NCBI RefSeq assembly: GCF_914484835.1
Contig: NZ_CAJZAR010000001.1
Coordinates: forward strand, 1 to 64,000
Source: Paraburkholderia tropica
Lineage (GTDB): Bacteria > Pseudomonadota > Gammaproteobacteria > Burkholderiales > Burkholderiaceae
Length of the DNA stretch: 64,000 bases
Direction of reading: 5' to 3'
The translations under genes and the position numbers were made by a program. The notes under the pieces were generated by a model. That model had not been told where the DNA came from. It worked only from the letters and a program-made list of their open reading frames with translations, and made no database searches. Within the stretch, counting starts at the first letter, position 1. Every line of letters starts with the position of its first letter. Shown in pieces: positions 51,304 to 62,685 of this stretch.

Positions 51304-51981
51304 TCACCAGTCGAGTTCGGTGCCGTCGTACTGGAAGAAGCGTCCGTTGAAGACCTCGCGCGCGGCGGCCGCCTCGGCCACCACCTCGCGCATGCCGGCC
51401 ACGCTCGCAGCGGCGTCGATGGCCGCGTGCGCGCCGCCCATGTCCGTGCGCACCCAGCCCGGATGCAGCGCGACGCAGGTGGCGCGGCGCGTCTGCAGCG
51501 AGGTGATCTTGAGGACGTCGTTGAGCGCCGCCTTGCTCGCGCGATAGAGCCAGCCCGTCGTGCCGGTGGTCTGCGCGATGCTGCCCATGCGGCTCGACAG
51601 CACGCCGAGCACGCCGTGCGCCGCATCGACGAGCGGCAGCAGAATCGGAATCAGCTGCATCGGCCCGCGCACGTTGGTGTTCATCACGTATTCGAAGTCC
51701 TCGGAGGTGATCGATTCCACGCCTTCGGTGCGCGGACCGTAGACGCCGGACACGATCAGCGCCACGTCGAGCCGTTCGCCGTCGAGCTTCCCGCCGAGCG
51801 CGGCGATGTCCTCGGGGTTCGCGATATCGACCACATAGGTCTGCGCCCCGAGCGCCCGCAGATCCGCGAGCGCAGATTCGGACCGCGCCGTGGCCAGCAC
51901 GCGCCATCCGGCCTTCGCATATTGACGCGCGAACTCGAGACCCAGGCCTCGCGACGCACCCACGATCAACGCTGTTTTCAT
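51304..51981 (-). CDS. Short-chain dehydrogenase/reductase
   Basis: 225 residues, a minimal-length classical SDR. NAD(P) site GASRGLGLEFA at the N-terminus, VDIANPED as adenine-site region, VYGPRTEGVESIT..MNTNVRG (NNAG-like position), and the catalytic YRASKAALN (YxxxK). The short chain after the Tyr/Lys motif means a small substrate pocket. The substrate is unknown; the neighbouring thiolase allows a 3-hydroxyacyl-CoA guess, but only by context. Confidence 0.85.
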   Translation of the reverse strand: MKTALIVGASRGLGLEFARQYAKAGWRVLATARSESALADLRALGAQTYVVDIANPEDIAALGGKLDGERLDVALIVSGVYGPRTEGVESITSEDFEYVMNTNVRGPMQLIPILLPLVDAAHGVLGVLSSRMGSIAQTTGTTGWLYRASKAALNDVLKITSLQTRRATCVALHPGWVRTDMGGAHAAIDAAASVAGMREVVAEAAAAREVFNGRFFQYDGTELDW

Positions 51982-52078
51982 CTCGCCACCTTCTCTTGTG
52001 TGCCGCGGCCTTTGCTGGAGCGCCGCGTGCGGGTGATGCCGCGCGCCGCCTCCCTGCGGCGCGCGTTCAGGCGTCAGC

Positions 52079-53272
52079 CTACAGGAGTTCGACGCCCATT
52101 GCCGTGGCCTCGCCGCCGCCGATGCACAGGCTCGCGACGCCGCGCTTCTTGCCGCGCGCGCGCAATGCGCCGATCAGCGTGACGAGAATGCGCGCGCCCG
52201 ACGCGCCGATCGGGTGACCGAGCGCGCACGCGCCGCCGTTCACGTTGACCTTGTCGTGCGGCAGATCGTGGGCCTTCATCGCGGCCATCGTGACCACGGC
52301 GAAGGCTTCGTTGATCTCGTAGAGATCGACGTCGGCGGCCGTCCAGCCGGTCTTCTCGAACAGCTTCGCGATCGCGCCGACGGGCGCCGTGGTGAACTTC
52401 GACGGTTCCTGCGCGAAGGTCGAATGGCCCGTGATGCGCGCAAGCGGCGTGACGCCGAGACGCTTCGCGGTCGACGCGCGCATCAGCACGAGCGCGGCCG
52501 CGCCATCCGAAATCGACGACGAATTCGCCGCCGTCACCGTGCCGGTCTTGCTGAACGCGGGCTTGAGCGTGGGGATCTTGTCGGGTTTGGCCTTGAACGG
52601 CTGCTCGTCGCGCTCGACGAGCGTCTCGCCCGCGCGCGTCGCGACCGTCACCGGCGCGATTTCCCACGCGAACGAGCCGTCTTCGTTCGCGCGTTTGGCG
52701 CGCTTGAGCGATTCGATCGCGAACGCGTCCTGACTCTCGCGCGAGAAGCCGTGCTCGCCCGCGCATTCCTCGGCGAAGGTGCCCATCAGACGGCCTTTGT
52801 CGTAGGCGTCTTCGAGACCGTCGAGGAACATGTGATCGAGCACCTGGCCGTGGCCCATGCGCATGCCCGCGCGCGCCTTGGGCAGCAGATACGGCGCGTT
52901 GCTCATGCTCTCCATGCCGCCCGCGACGATCACGTCAGCCGAGCCCGCCAGCAGCATGTCGTGCGCGAACATCGCCGCGCGCATGCCCGAGCCGCACATT
53001 TTGTTGACGGTGGTCGCGCCCGCCGCGAGCGGCAGTCCCGCGCCGAGCGACGCCTGGCGCGCGGGCGCCTGGCCCTGTCCCGCAGGCAGCACGCAGCCCA
53101 TCACCACTTCGTCGATCTGCTCGGGCTTCAGACCCGCGCGTTCGAGCGCCGCCGCAATCGCCGCCGCGCCCAGCTGCGGTGCGGTGAGCGAGGCGAAATC
53201 GCCCTGAAAACCGGCCATCGGCGTGCGCGCGGCCGCCACGATCACGATGGGATCCTGCTGCGTCTCACTCAT
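52079..53272 (-). CDS. Acetyl-CoA acetyltransferase (thiolase II)
   Basis: 397 residues from ATG 53272 (MSETQQDPIVIVAAARTPMAGFQG), with GGAG upstream. Biosynthetic/degradative thiolase: nucleophile in NKMCGSGMRAA (C93), NEAFAVVTM, NGGACALGHPIGASGARI (His) and the C-terminal acid-base Cys in SLCIGGGEATAM. It makes or cleaves acetoacetyl-CoA. aceK lies 62 bp upstream on the same strand and the LiuR-like regulator beyond it, so co-regulation with short-chain acyl-CoA metabolism is likely. Confidence 0.93.
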   Translation of the reverse strand: MSETQQDPIVIVAAARTPMAGFQGDFASLTAPQLGAAAIAAALERAGLKPEQIDEVVMGCVLPAGQGQAPARQASLGAGLPLAAGATTVNKMCGSGMRAAMFAHDMLLAGSADVIVAGGMESMSNAPYLLPKARAGMRMGHGQVLDHMFLDGLEDAYDKGRLMGTFAEECAGEHGFSRESQDAFAIESLKRAKRANEDGSFAWEIAPVTVATRAGETLVERDEQPFKAKPDKIPTLKPAFSKTGTVTAANSSSISDGAAALVLMRASTAKRLGVTPLARITGHSTFAQEPSKFTTAPVGAIAKLFEKTGWTAADVDLYEINEAFAVVTMAAMKAHDLPHDKVNVNGGACALGHPIGASGARILVTLIGALRARGKKRGVASLCIGGGEATAMGVELL

Positions 53273-53334
53273 GTCTGTCTCCTTGATTGGATGTCTCGAT
53301 ACGTCGGTCATGTCGGTCAGTCGGTCATGCGCGA

Positions 53335-55146
53335 TCAGGCCGCGCACGCGGCGGCGTCGCCGCTCTCGGGTGCGCGTTCGAACAATTGCGGATAGCGCGT
53401 GCAAAACCGCGCGCTCGCGTCGTACGGCAAGCAGTCGGGCACCTCGCCCGCGAGCAGGCGCGACTTGCTGTCCTGCCAGATCTCGGGCTCGAAAAAATCG
53501 GCGTGATGCTGAAGGAAATAGCGGCGCACGCGCGGGTCGCCGAGCAGGAACGTGCGATACGTCTCAGGAAAAATATCGCGCGGGCCGACCGGATACCACG
53601 GCTCGTCCGATAGTTCGTCCTCCTCATGACGCGGCGGCGGCACCGCGCGCACGTTGCAGTCGGTCAGGTATTCGATTTCGTCGTAGTCGTAGAACACCAC
53701 GCGACCGTGGCGCGTCACGCCGAAGTTCTTGTAGAGCATGTCGCCCGGGAAGATATTCGCGCGTATCAGGTCCTTCACCGCGTTGCCGTATTCGCGGATA
53801 CCGTGCTCCACCTCCGCGTCGCTGCCGTTTTGCAGCCAGAGGTTCAACGGCACCATGCGCCGCTCGATATACAGATGGCGGATCACGAGCTGGTCACCCT
53901 CGTACTCGATCATCGACGGCGCGAGCGTTTCGAGCTCGCGCACGAGCGCTTCGTCCAGCCGCGCGACCGGCAGCGCGACGCTCGAATATTCGAGCGTGTC
54001 GGCGAGCCGCCCGAGGCGGTCGTGGCGCTTTACAAGCTGATACTTCGCCTCGACCTGCTCGCGCGTGGTTTCCTTCGGCGCGGGAAAGCTGTCCTTGATG
54101 ACCTTGAACACATACGGATACGAAGGCAGCGTGAACACGATCATCACCATGCCGCGTATGCCGGGCGCGGCGATGAAACGGTCGCTCGAATGCCGGAGGT
54201 GTTGCAGCAGATCGCGATAGAACAGGTTTTTGCCCTGCTTTTGCAGGCCCAGCGACGTGTAGATCTCGCCCTTCGCCTTGCGCGGCATGATGCTGCGCAG
54301 AAACTCCACATAGGCCGAGGGCACTTCCATGTCGACGAGAAAATACGAGTGCGCGAAGCTCATCATGATGAGCACGTCGTCGGTGCGCAGCAGCGCGGTG
54401 TCGAGCGCGAGCCGTCCATCCGCGACATGACGGATCGGCACGACGAAAGGCACCAGCATGTCGCCGTTGATGATGCGCCCGACGATATACGCGGCCTGAT
54501 TGCGAAAGAACAGCGAGGCCAGCACGTGAATCTGGAAGTTCGCTTTCGGCTCGACGTCGCCGAAGGTTTCGCGCATTGCGCGCATCGTGCATTCGACGTC
54601 GCGGCCCAGATCCTCGAACGGCGTGTCGATCTGAAAGTTCGTGACGATGCGTTCGAGCGTGGCGGCGAGGCCGTCCTTGAGCGGGTAATACGCGCGATAC
54701 GTGGGCTTGGCGGCGGGCTCGTCGTTCTCGATGTACTCGGTCGAAATCGCCGGGCGCACGAAGATGAAGGCGTTGTTGAAGTACGAGCGATGCAGGATCT
54801 TGCAGCACACCGAGTTGAAGAACGTCTCGGCGCATTCGGGCTGCCGGTGCGTCGTGAGCAGGCCGATGTAGTGCAGCTTGATCTGCTCCCAGACATCGTC
54901 GTCGATATGCTCGGCGTCGTATTCGTCCTCGATCGCCACGACGCATTCGCGCACGCGCTCGTCGTAGGACGCGATGCGCTCGCGCGCGAGCTGCTGCAAG
55001 CCCTGCCAGTCGCGCGCCTCGAAGCACTCGCGCGCCCGCGCCGCCGCCACGCAGAAGTTGCGGTAATGGCGATCGAAGCCTTCAAGCATGGTCTGCGCCA
55101 CGTCGTAACCGATCTGCGACGAGAGCAGCTTGGGAAAATGTCTCAT
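53335..55146 (-). CDS. aceK: Isocitrate dehydrogenase kinase/phosphatase
   Basis: 603 residues, usual AceK length. It reversibly phosphorylates isocitrate dehydrogenase and so switches flux between the TCA cycle and the glyoxylate bypass. The kinase ATP site [26 protein letters not shown] and [35 protein letters not shown] are the known catalytic segments. No aceA or aceB is adjacent, which is common in Burkholderia. It starts 52 bp downstream of the merR stop, on the same strand. Confidence 0.97.
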   Translation of the reverse strand: MRHFPKLLSSQIGYDVAQTMLEGFDRHYRNFCVAAARARECFEARDWQGLQQLARERIASYDERVRECVVAIEDEYDAEHIDDDVWEQIKLHYIGLLTTHRQPECAETFFNSVCCKILHRSYFNNAFIFVRPAISTEYIENDEPAAKPTYRAYYPLKDGLAATLERIVTNFQIDTPFEDLGRDVECTMRAMRETFGDVEPKANFQIHVLASLFFRNQAAYIVGRIINGDMLVPFVVPIRHVADGRLALDTALLRTDDVLIMMSFAHSYFLVDMEVPSAYVEFLRSIMPRKAKGEIYTSLGLQKQGKNLFYRDLLQHLRHSSDRFIAAPGIRGMVMIVFTLPSYPYVFKVIKDSFPAPKETTREQVEAKYQLVKRHDRLGRLADTLEYSSVALPVARLDEALVRELETLAPSMIEYEGDQLVIRHLYIERRMVPLNLWLQNGSDAEVEHGIREYGNAVKDLIRANIFPGDMLYKNFGVTRHGRVVFYDYDEIEYLTDCNVRAVPPPRHEEDELSDEPWYPVGPRDIFPETYRTFLLGDPRVRRYFLQHHADFFEPEIWQDSKSRLLAGEVPDCLPYDASARFCTRYPQLFERAPESGDAAACAA

Positions 55147-55198
55147 GGCGCGCTCAGTTCGGGTCGATCGCCGGGGTCAATGCTCAGGAGCTCGCGGC

Positions 55199-55597
55199 TT
55201 ACTTGTTCGCCGCCGCGGCGTTCTTTTCGAGCAGCACACGCGCCTGCGCCTCGTACTGCGCGAGATCTTCGAGCGTCGCGTCGAGGTCGGCGCGCTGACG
55301 TTCGAGTATCTCGCGATGGCGCACCACCGTGTCGAGGAAGGCCTGGAGCTGCGGGAGCGTGTCGGTCGGCGACTCGTAGAGATCGAGCAGCGCGCGGATT
55401 TCGTTGAGCGTGAAGCCCAGGCGCTTGCCGCGCAAGGTCAGCTTCAGGCGCGTGCGGTCGCGGCCGGAGAATACGCGCTTGAGGCCGCTCGCGCCTTCGC
55501 GGCTCGGCGCCAGCAGGCCCTGGTCCTCGTAGAAACGGATCGCGCGCGGCGTCACGTCGAATTCGCGGGCGAGTTCGGTAATCGTGTAATGGGTCAT
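55199..55597 (-). CDS. MerR family regulator, LiuR-like
   Basis: 132 residues. A MerR HTH (YTITELAREFDVTPRAIRFYEDQGLL) followed by a dimerisation coiled coil (RHREILERQRADLDATLEDLAQYEAQARVLLE). It lacks metal-binding Cys, and the YTITELAREFDVTPRAIRFYEDQGLL start is that of LiuR, the regulator of branched-chain amino acid (isovaleryl-CoA) catabolism in Proteobacteria. The target liu genes are not in the window; a LiuR-like palindrome lies upstream of this gene and of the divergent MBL gene. Confidence 0.85.
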   Translation of the reverse strand: MTHYTITELAREFDVTPRAIRFYEDQGLLAPSREGASGLKRVFSGRDRTRLKLTLRGKRLGFTLNEIRALLDLYESPTDTLPQLQAFLDTVVRHREILERQRADLDATLEDLAQYEAQARVLLEKNAAAANK

Positions 55598-55902
55598 GAC
55601 TGGTCGGGCGCCTCTGGCCGCCGGCCGTGGGGTTCGGCAAGGCGGCTCGTTCGTCGTTAGAATCGACGTTTACGTTATCGTCAACCTGCAGGTTTCGCAA
55701 CCTTGCACCGAGCGAGCCCACCGAGCGTGACTGGCTCGCGCTGGACATTGTTCCGCGTATCGGAACACTCTCCCGGAATTCCTGCACAAATGCCGCAATG
55801 CGGCGACAATGTGGATGGAAGGCGTGGGACGGACGGCGCGCGCGCACGATGCCGAACCGCCGCGCCGCCACGCACACATAAAAGACAGGAGTTGAGACCC
55901 CC
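55598..55902. other. 305-bp divergent regulatory region (merR / MBL)
   Basis: Contains the palindromic site at 55669-55684 and, on minus, TTGACG and TCTAAC spaced like promoter hexamers (17 bp, or 19 bp for TAACGA, the MerR-type spacing). No gene. Confidence 0.6.
55669..55684. promoter_or_regulatory. LiuR-like operator palindrome
   Basis: TTTACGTTATCGTCAA: half sites TTTACG and CGTCAA around TTAT. It resembles the TTTACGTNNACGTAAA-type motif described for LiuR regulators, with one arm degenerate. It overlaps the candidate -35 (TTGACG) of the minus-strand merR promoter. Confidence 0.55.
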
Positions 55903-56973
55903 ATGAATGCGCTCGAACACCAGCTCGATTACCCCTTCAAGGACACCCTGCCCGAACCCGGCCACGCCTTCGAGGTCGCGCCCGGCGTGAAGTGGCTGCG
56001 CATGCCGCTGCCGTTCGCGCTCGACCACATCAATCTCTGGCTGCTGCGCGACGAGATCGACGGCCAGCAAGGCTGGACCGTGGTCGACTGCGGCATCACC
56101 AACGACACCATCAAGGCGCACTGGGAGCAGGTGTTCGAGAACCAGCTCGACGGCCTGCCGGTGCTGCGCGTGATCGTCACGCACTGCCATCCCGACCATA
56201 TCGGCCTCGCGCACTGGATCTGCGCGGGCGGCGACAAGGCGCGCTGGGACGTGCGCCTGTGGACCACCCTCGGCGAATACATGAGCGCGTGCGTGCTGGC
56301 CTCGGGCAACGGCTCGAACGCGGGTGGCGAAGGTGCGGCGCGCCATTTCGCGCGTCACGGCGTGAAGGACGAAGCGGCGCTCGATCAACTGCGCAACCGC
56401 CGCAGCTACTACGCGAATCTCGTGCCGTCGCTGCCGCCGCAATATCGCCGCCTGCGCGAAGCCGACACTGTATCGATCGGCGGACGCGACTGGCGCGTCG
56501 TGACGGGTTTCGGCCATTCGCCCGAGCATTGCGCGCTGCTCTGCGAGGACATCGGCGTGCTGATTTCGGGCGATATGGCGCTGCCGCGCATCTCCACCAA
56601 TGTGTCGGTGTTCGACATGGAGCCGGAAGGTAATCCGCTCGGCCTCTACCTCGAATCGCTGGGCCGTTACGAGACGATGGCCGAGGACACGCTCGTGCTG
56701 CCCTCGCACGGCAAGCCGTTCCGCGGCGTGCGCACGCGTATCGGCCAACTGCGCGAGCACCACGACGCGCGCCTGGCCGAAGTGATGGAAGCCTGCGCGA
56801 GCGCGCCGCAAAGCGCCGCGGATATCGTGCCGCTGATGTTCAAGCGCGCGCTCGACGTCCACCAGATGACGTTCGCGATGGGCGAAGCGCTCGCGCACCT
56901 GCATCTGCTCTGGCTCGCGGGCAAGCTCACGCGCAGGACGGGCGAGGATGGCGTGATCCGCTTTTCTGTCTGA
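55903..56973 (+). CDS. MBL-fold metallo-hydrolase
   Basis: 356 residues. A zinc-binding motif THCHPDH (H94, H96, D98, H99), later GHSPEH and a GDMALPRIS segment that provides further ligands, then a C-terminal helical extension (KRALDVHQMTFAMGEALAHLHLLW) as in the MBL group annotated near acyl-CoA catabolic genes. Substrate unknown. ATG 55903 follows AGGAGTTGAGACCCCC. Divergent from the LiuR-like regulator across a shared palindrome, so probably its target. Confidence 0.88.
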   Translation: MNALEHQLDYPFKDTLPEPGHAFEVAPGVKWLRMPLPFALDHINLWLLRDEIDGQQGWTVVDCGITNDTIKAHWEQVFENQLDGLPVLRVIVTHCHPDHIGLAHWICAGGDKARWDVRLWTTLGEYMSACVLASGNGSNAGGEGAARHFARHGVKDEAALDQLRNRRSYYANLVPSLPPQYRRLREADTVSIGGRDWRVVTGFGHSPEHCALLCEDIGVLISGDMALPRISTNVSVFDMEPEGNPLGLYLESLGRYETMAEDTLVLPSHGKPFRGVRTRIGQLREHHDARLAEVMEACASAPQSAADIVPLMFKRALDVHQMTFAMGEALAHLHLLWLAGKLTRRTGEDGVIRFSV

Positions 56974-57021
56974 CCGGTCTGATCGGTCTGAGCGCGGTTT
57001 AAACCTCCGCGCCCGCGAATA

Positions 57022-57054
57022 AAAAAGGGCGGCTCATTGCGAGCCGCCCTTTTT
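57022..57054. terminator. Bidirectional terminator (MBL / lolA)
   Basis: AAAAAGGGCGGCTC and GAGCCGCCCTTTTT (57022-57035, 57041-57054), loop ATTGC. Confidence 0.92.
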
Positions 57055-57085
57055 CGTTCTTGCACGGTGAAGCGCGCGACTACCC

Positions 57086-57796
57086 TCAGTTGCCGCCGCC
57101 CGTGATCAGATCGGCGCCCTTCGGACGCACGAACTTGAACGTCGACGCCGGCAGCGACGGGTTCTTCTCGATGTTGGAGAACGTGAGCAGCGTCACGTTG
57201 CCGAACACGTCGTGCAGTTCCATCGCTTCGAGATTGCCGTCGCGAAAGCCGATGCCCACGCTCTTGAACTGCGTGTCCTTCGACTTCGGAATCAGCTCCA
57301 GCCAGTCGATGCCGTTCTTCACACCCGCGTCGGAGAGCGTGAAGTTCTTGTCGAGATCGTTGCTGCCGAACAGGATCGCCGCCGGGCTCGCGCCGAGCGC
57401 GCCGCCGAGCTTGCGCTCGGTGACCTGGTTCAGGTCCTTGTCGTAGACATAAAGGTTGTCGCCGTCCGACTGGAGTTGCTGCTGATACGGCTTTTCGTAA
57501 TTCCAGATGAACTTGCCGGGACGCGAGAACACGAACGTGCCGCTCGACGTCTTGGCGTTGAGCGTGGCCGTGGCGACGGCGTCGCTCGTGCTCTTCGCGT
57601 TCGACGGCGCCTTGAGTTCACGCTGCACGAAGCTGCCGCGCGCGGCGTGCACCTGCGCGACGAATTGCTTGAGCTGGTCGGTGCCGCCCGCGTAGGCGTG
57701 CGAGGCCAGCGCGAGCGATGCGCCCAGCGCGACGGCGAGCGCGCGGCCGGCGCGCGCGAGCGTCATACGAGTCGGTTGTCCTGCGAAAAACTGCAT
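57086..57796 (-). CDS. lolA: Outer-membrane lipoprotein carrier protein LolA
   Basis: 236 residues. Periplasmic chaperone that carries lipoproteins from LolCDE to LolB. Signal peptide ending SHAYA (cleavage about residue 36), then [64 protein letters not shown] typical of LolA. ATG 57796 has CTGGAGAACGATAG in front; ATG 57766 (MTLARAGRA) is an alternative start. Downstream of ftsK on the same strand, 76 bp away. Confidence 0.95.
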   Translation of the reverse strand: MQFFAGQPTRMTLARAGRALAVALGASLALASHAYAGGTDQLKQFVAQVHAARGSFVQRELKAPSNAKSTSDAVATATLNAKTSSGTFVFSRPGKFIWNYEKPYQQQLQSDGDNLYVYDKDLNQVTERKLGGALGASPAAILFGSNDLDKNFTLSDAGVKNGIDWLELIPKSKDTQFKSVGIGFRDGNLEAMELHDVFGNVTLLTFSNIEKNPSLPASTFKFVRPKGADLITGGGN

Positions 57797-57872
57797 CTAT
57801 CGTTCTCCAGTAGCGAAATGGATAGCGTGGAAGGCCGCGCGGGCAGGTCGCCCGCACACGGCTTGAGCGCCT

Positions 57873-60188
57873 TTAGTCGGCGTCGCGCGTGGGCGCGAGA
57901 ATCTCGCGGTTGCCGCTCGACGACATCGCCGAAACGAGTCCCGACTGCTCCATCTGTTCGAGCAGCCGCGCCGCCCGGTTATAGCCGATGCGCAGATGAC
58001 GCTGCACGAGCGAAATCGACGCACGCTTGTTCTTGATGACCACTTCGACGGCCTGGTCGTAGAGCGGATCGGACTCGTCGCCGGTGCCCGACGCGGACGC
58101 CGAACCTTCGTCGCCCTCGCCCGCCACGCCGCCTTCGAGAATGCCCTCGATATAGTTCGGCTCGCCCTGCTCCTTGAGCTTGTCGACGACGCGATGCACC
58201 TCGTCGTCGGCGACGAACGCGCCGTGCACGCGCACCGGCAGGCCCGTGCCCGGCGGCAGGTAGAGCATGTCGCCCATGCCGAGCAGCGATTCCGCGCCCA
58301 TCTGGTCGAGAATCGTGCGCGAGTCGATCTTCGACGACACCTGGAACGCGATACGCGTCGGCACGTTCGCCTTGATCAGCCCCGTGATGACGTCCACCGA
58401 CGGACGCTGCGTCGCGAGGATCAGGTGGATGCCCGCCGCGCGCGCCTTCTGCGCGATCCGCGCGATCAGTTCCTCGACCTTCTTGCCGACCACCATCATC
58501 AGATCCGCGAGTTCGTCGATCACCACGACGATGTGCGGCAGCTTCTGGCACGGTTCCGGGTCGTCCGGCGTGAGGCTGAACGGGTTCGGAATCTTTTCCT
58601 CGCGCTTGTTCGCCTCTTCGATCTTGTTGTTGTAGCCCGCGAGATTGCGCACGCCCAGCTTGCTCATGAGCTTGTAGCGGCGCTCCATCTCGGCGACGGT
58701 CCAGTTCAGCGCGTTGCCCGCCTGGCGCATGTCGGTCACGACCGGGCAAAGCAGATGCGGAATGCCTTCGTAGACGCTCATTTCGAGCATCTTCGGGTCG
58801 ATCAGGATCATGCGCACCTGCTCCGCGCTCGCCTTGTACAGCAGCGACAGGATCATGGCGTTGATACCGACCGACTTGCCCGAACCGGTCGTACCGGCCA
58901 CCAGCAAGTGCGGCATCTTGCCGAGATCGGCGCACACCGGCTTGCCGCCGATGTCCTTGCCGAGGCCCATGGTGAGCGCCGAAGACGCGTCCGCGTAGAC
59001 CGCCGAACCGAGAATCTCCGACAGGCGCACGGTCTGACGACGCGAGTTCGGCAGTTCGAGCGCCATGCAGTTCTTGCCCGGAATCGTTTCGACCACGCGG
59101 ATCGAGACGAGCGACAGCGAACGCGCGAGATCCTTGGCCAGATTGACGATCTGGCTGCCCTTCACGCCCGTGGCGGGCTCGATCTCGTAGCGCGTGACGA
59201 CCGGGCCCGGATAGGCGGCCACCACGGCCACGTCCACGCCGAAATCCTTGAGCTTCTTCTCGATCAGGCGCGAGGTGAATTCGAGCGTGTCGTCGGAGAT
59301 GGTTTCCTGGCTCGCGGGCGCGGCGTCGAGCAGCGAGATCGGCGGCAGCGTGGAATCGCCGGGCAGATCCGTGAAAAGCGGCACCTGGCGCTCTTTCTCC
59401 ACGCGCTCCGAGCGCTGCGGCGTAACCACGGGCGGCACGATCGTGACCGGCTCGTGCTCCTCGATCTTGACGCGGCCGCGCTCGACCTTGCCCTCTCGCT
59501 TGACCGCCGCGGCCTCGCCGAGCTTGCGGTCGCTGCGTTCCTCGCGGCGCAGTTTGGCGAGCGTGACGGCGTTGATCAGCGATTCGCCGACTTTCTCGGC
59601 CACCGAGAGCCACGAGAAGCGGAAATACAGTGACAGACCGATCGCGAGCGCGATCAGCATCGCGAGCGTGCCGCCAGTGAAGCCGAGCGCGTTCGAGACC
59701 GCGCGCGCGACCGCGCCGCCCACGACGCCGCCGGGCGTCTGCGGCAATTGCACCTTGAGCGACCACATGCGCAGCGCCTCGATGCCGCAGCTCGACAGCA
59801 TGACGAGCACGAACGCGAAGCCTTCGGCGACCCAGCTGATGTCGCGCGGCTTGTCGTCGTCATCGTCGCGAAGGGTTTCGTGGCGCGTGATGCGGCGGTA
59901 GTTCGCCGAAATCAGGCGGCCGAGCAGCACCAGCCACCAGTAGGCGGACAGGCCGAACAGCAGCAGCAGGATGTCCGAGGTGCGCGCGCCGACGCGCCCC
60001 GCCCAGTTCGAGATGTGGTCGACCTGGGCGGCGTGGGTCCAGCTCGGATCGTGGCGGCTGTAGCTGATGAGCGCCATCAGCAGGAACACGCCGAGCGCGA
60101 CCTGCAAGATCCAGCGGATTTCGGTGAAAAGGCGCGACATGCGATGCGGCAATGCCTGCGCCTGCGCGGTAAAGGGTGCTTTGGCCAT
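57873..60188 (-). CDS. ftsK: DNA translocase FtsK
   Basis: 771 residues from ATG 60188. Four N-terminal transmembrane helices anchor it at the septum, a short linker (about residues 195-300, Arg/Glu-rich) follows, then the alpha/beta motor with Walker [17 protein letters not shown] (about residue 430) and Walker [13 protein letters not shown], and a C-terminal winged-helix gamma domain ([35 protein letters not shown]) that reads KOPS sites. It moves chromosome dimers to dif and activates XerCD. Upstream codons beyond 60188 are not used. Confidence 0.97.
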   Translation of the reverse strand: MAKAPFTAQAQALPHRMSRLFTEIRWILQVALGVFLLMALISYSRHDPSWTHAAQVDHISNWAGRVGARTSDILLLLFGLSAYWWLVLLGRLISANYRRITRHETLRDDDDDKPRDISWVAEGFAFVLVMLSSCGIEALRMWSLKVQLPQTPGGVVGGAVARAVSNALGFTGGTLAMLIALAIGLSLYFRFSWLSVAEKVGESLINAVTLAKLRREERSDRKLGEAAAVKREGKVERGRVKIEEHEPVTIVPPVVTPQRSERVEKERQVPLFTDLPGDSTLPPISLLDAAPASQETISDDTLEFTSRLIEKKLKDFGVDVAVVAAYPGPVVTRYEIEPATGVKGSQIVNLAKDLARSLSLVSIRVVETIPGKNCMALELPNSRRQTVRLSEILGSAVYADASSALTMGLGKDIGGKPVCADLGKMPHLLVAGTTGSGKSVGINAMILSLLYKASAEQVRMILIDPKMLEMSVYEGIPHLLCPVVTDMRQAGNALNWTVAEMERRYKLMSKLGVRNLAGYNNKIEEANKREEKIPNPFSLTPDDPEPCQKLPHIVVVIDELADLMMVVGKKVEELIARIAQKARAAGIHLILATQRPSVDVITGLIKANVPTRIAFQVSSKIDSRTILDQMGAESLLGMGDMLYLPPGTGLPVRVHGAFVADDEVHRVVDKLKEQGEPNYIEGILEGGVAGEGDEGSASASGTGDESDPLYDQAVEVVIKNKRASISLVQRHLRIGYNRAARLLEQMEQSGLVSAMSSSGNREILAPTRDAD

Positions 60189-61539
<1,351 letters not shown>

Positions 61540-61574
61540 GCTGTCCAGCCAGCCGTCCAGCGGCGCTCAGCCGC

Positions 61575-61580
61575 TAAAAT
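61575..61580 (+). promoter_or_regulatory. Candidate -10 box downstream of trxB
   Basis: TAAAAT at 61575-61580, just before the hairpin/terminator region. It may start a short transcript or serve the Smr gene at 61771. Confidence 0.3.
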
Positions 61581-61611
61581 AGTGCCCGTCGGTCCGACGG
61601 CGCACGCCACG

Positions 61612-61655
61612 AGGGCCGCGGCCAGCCAGCCGGCGGCCCTTGTTTTTTGGTTTTT
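61612..61655 (+). terminator. Terminator downstream of trxB
   Basis: Stem AGGGCCGC / GCGGCCCT (61612-61619, 61633-61640), then TGTTTTTTGGTTTTT. It lies 73 bp after the trxB stop. Confidence 0.82.
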
Positions 61656-61770
61656 CAGGCGTTCCGCGTGAGCGCCTGGCGCGCGCCCGTCCGGTCGCGC
61701 AGCCGTTGAGTTGCCGTTTTCCATCGCGCGCGTTCTACGTCGAACGCGCGTCCATCGAGCGCCTTTCGCC

Positions 61771-62553
61771 ATGCCCAAGAACGTGCCCCATCCGGGCGAG
61801 CCCAAGCGCCCCGCCACACCCCGCCCCGCCGCCGCACCCGCGCCGGCGGCGCCCGACGCCTCGCCGGACGCCGGCAAGGCGCAGACGGGCTTCGCCGGTC
61901 TCGGCAGCCTGCGCGATGCGCTCAAGGTGCAGACGCGCCAGCGCCAGCAGCAACGTGTCGCCGCCCAGGCCGCGCGCGTGGAAGCCGCGGCGGACAGCGA
62001 CCTGTTCCGTCGCGAGATCGGCCAGATCGCGCCGCTCAAGCAGCCGACGCGCGCGCAGCCGCGCCGCGCGTCGCCCGTGCCGCTGCCGCTCCAGACCCAG
62101 CGCGACGAGCAGGCCGTGCTGCACGAAGCCATCTCCGACGACTTCGACCCCGAAGCCTTCCTCGACACCGACGACACGCTGTACTACCACCGCCCCGGCA
62201 TCAGCGAGGAAGTGGTGAAGAAGCTGCGCCGCGGCACGTGGATCGTCCAGGCTCAGCTCGACCTGCACGGCATGCGCCGCGAGGAAGCGCGCGAGGCGCT
62301 GCAGGCGTTTATCCGCGAGGCCGGCAAGCGTGGTCTGCGCTGCGTACGTGTGATTCACGGCAAGGGACTGGGCTCGGTCGGCAAGGAGCCGGTGCTCAAG
62401 GGCAAGGTGCGCGCATGGCTGGTGCAGAAGGAAGAAGTGATCGCGTTCTGCCAGGCGCGGCCGCACGACGGCGGCGCGGGCGCGGTGCTCGTGCTGCTCC
62501 AGCCGCATGGCGGCGGGCATGGGCATCATCCTCACCACGCTGCGCATCCGTAA
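61771..62553 (+). CDS. Smr-domain protein (MutS2 C-terminal-like)
   Basis: 260 residues. A basic, Pro/Ala-rich N-terminus (PGEPKRPATPRPAAAPAPA) leads to a helical region and a C-terminal Smr domain: DLHGMRREEAREALQAFI and RVIHGKGLGSVGKEPVLKGKVRAWL, with VLVLLQP. Small stand-alone Smr proteins nick DNA or RNA in vitro; the role is uncertain. ATG 61771 gives MPKNVPHPG; no clear ribosome site. Confidence 0.88.
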   Translation: MPKNVPHPGEPKRPATPRPAAAPAPAAPDASPDAGKAQTGFAGLGSLRDALKVQTRQRQQQRVAAQAARVEAAADSDLFRREIGQIAPLKQPTRAQPRRASPVPLPLQTQRDEQAVLHEAISDDFDPEAFLDTDDTLYYHRPGISEEVVKKLRRGTWIVQAQLDLHGMRREEAREALQAFIREAGKRGLRCVRVIHGKGLGSVGKEPVLKGKVRAWLVQKEEVIAFCQARPHDGGAGAVLVLLQPHGGGHGHHPHHAAHP

Positions 62554-62685
62554 CAACGATGGCGTGACTGTTGTGGCGTGACGATGGCGCAGCGCGTTCG
62601 CGTCTCGTCTCCCGTTACTCCTACGCCATCCGGCTAGCTGTTGCGCGCGGCCGCGTTTCGTTATGGTCATCGGTATCCGTGATCG

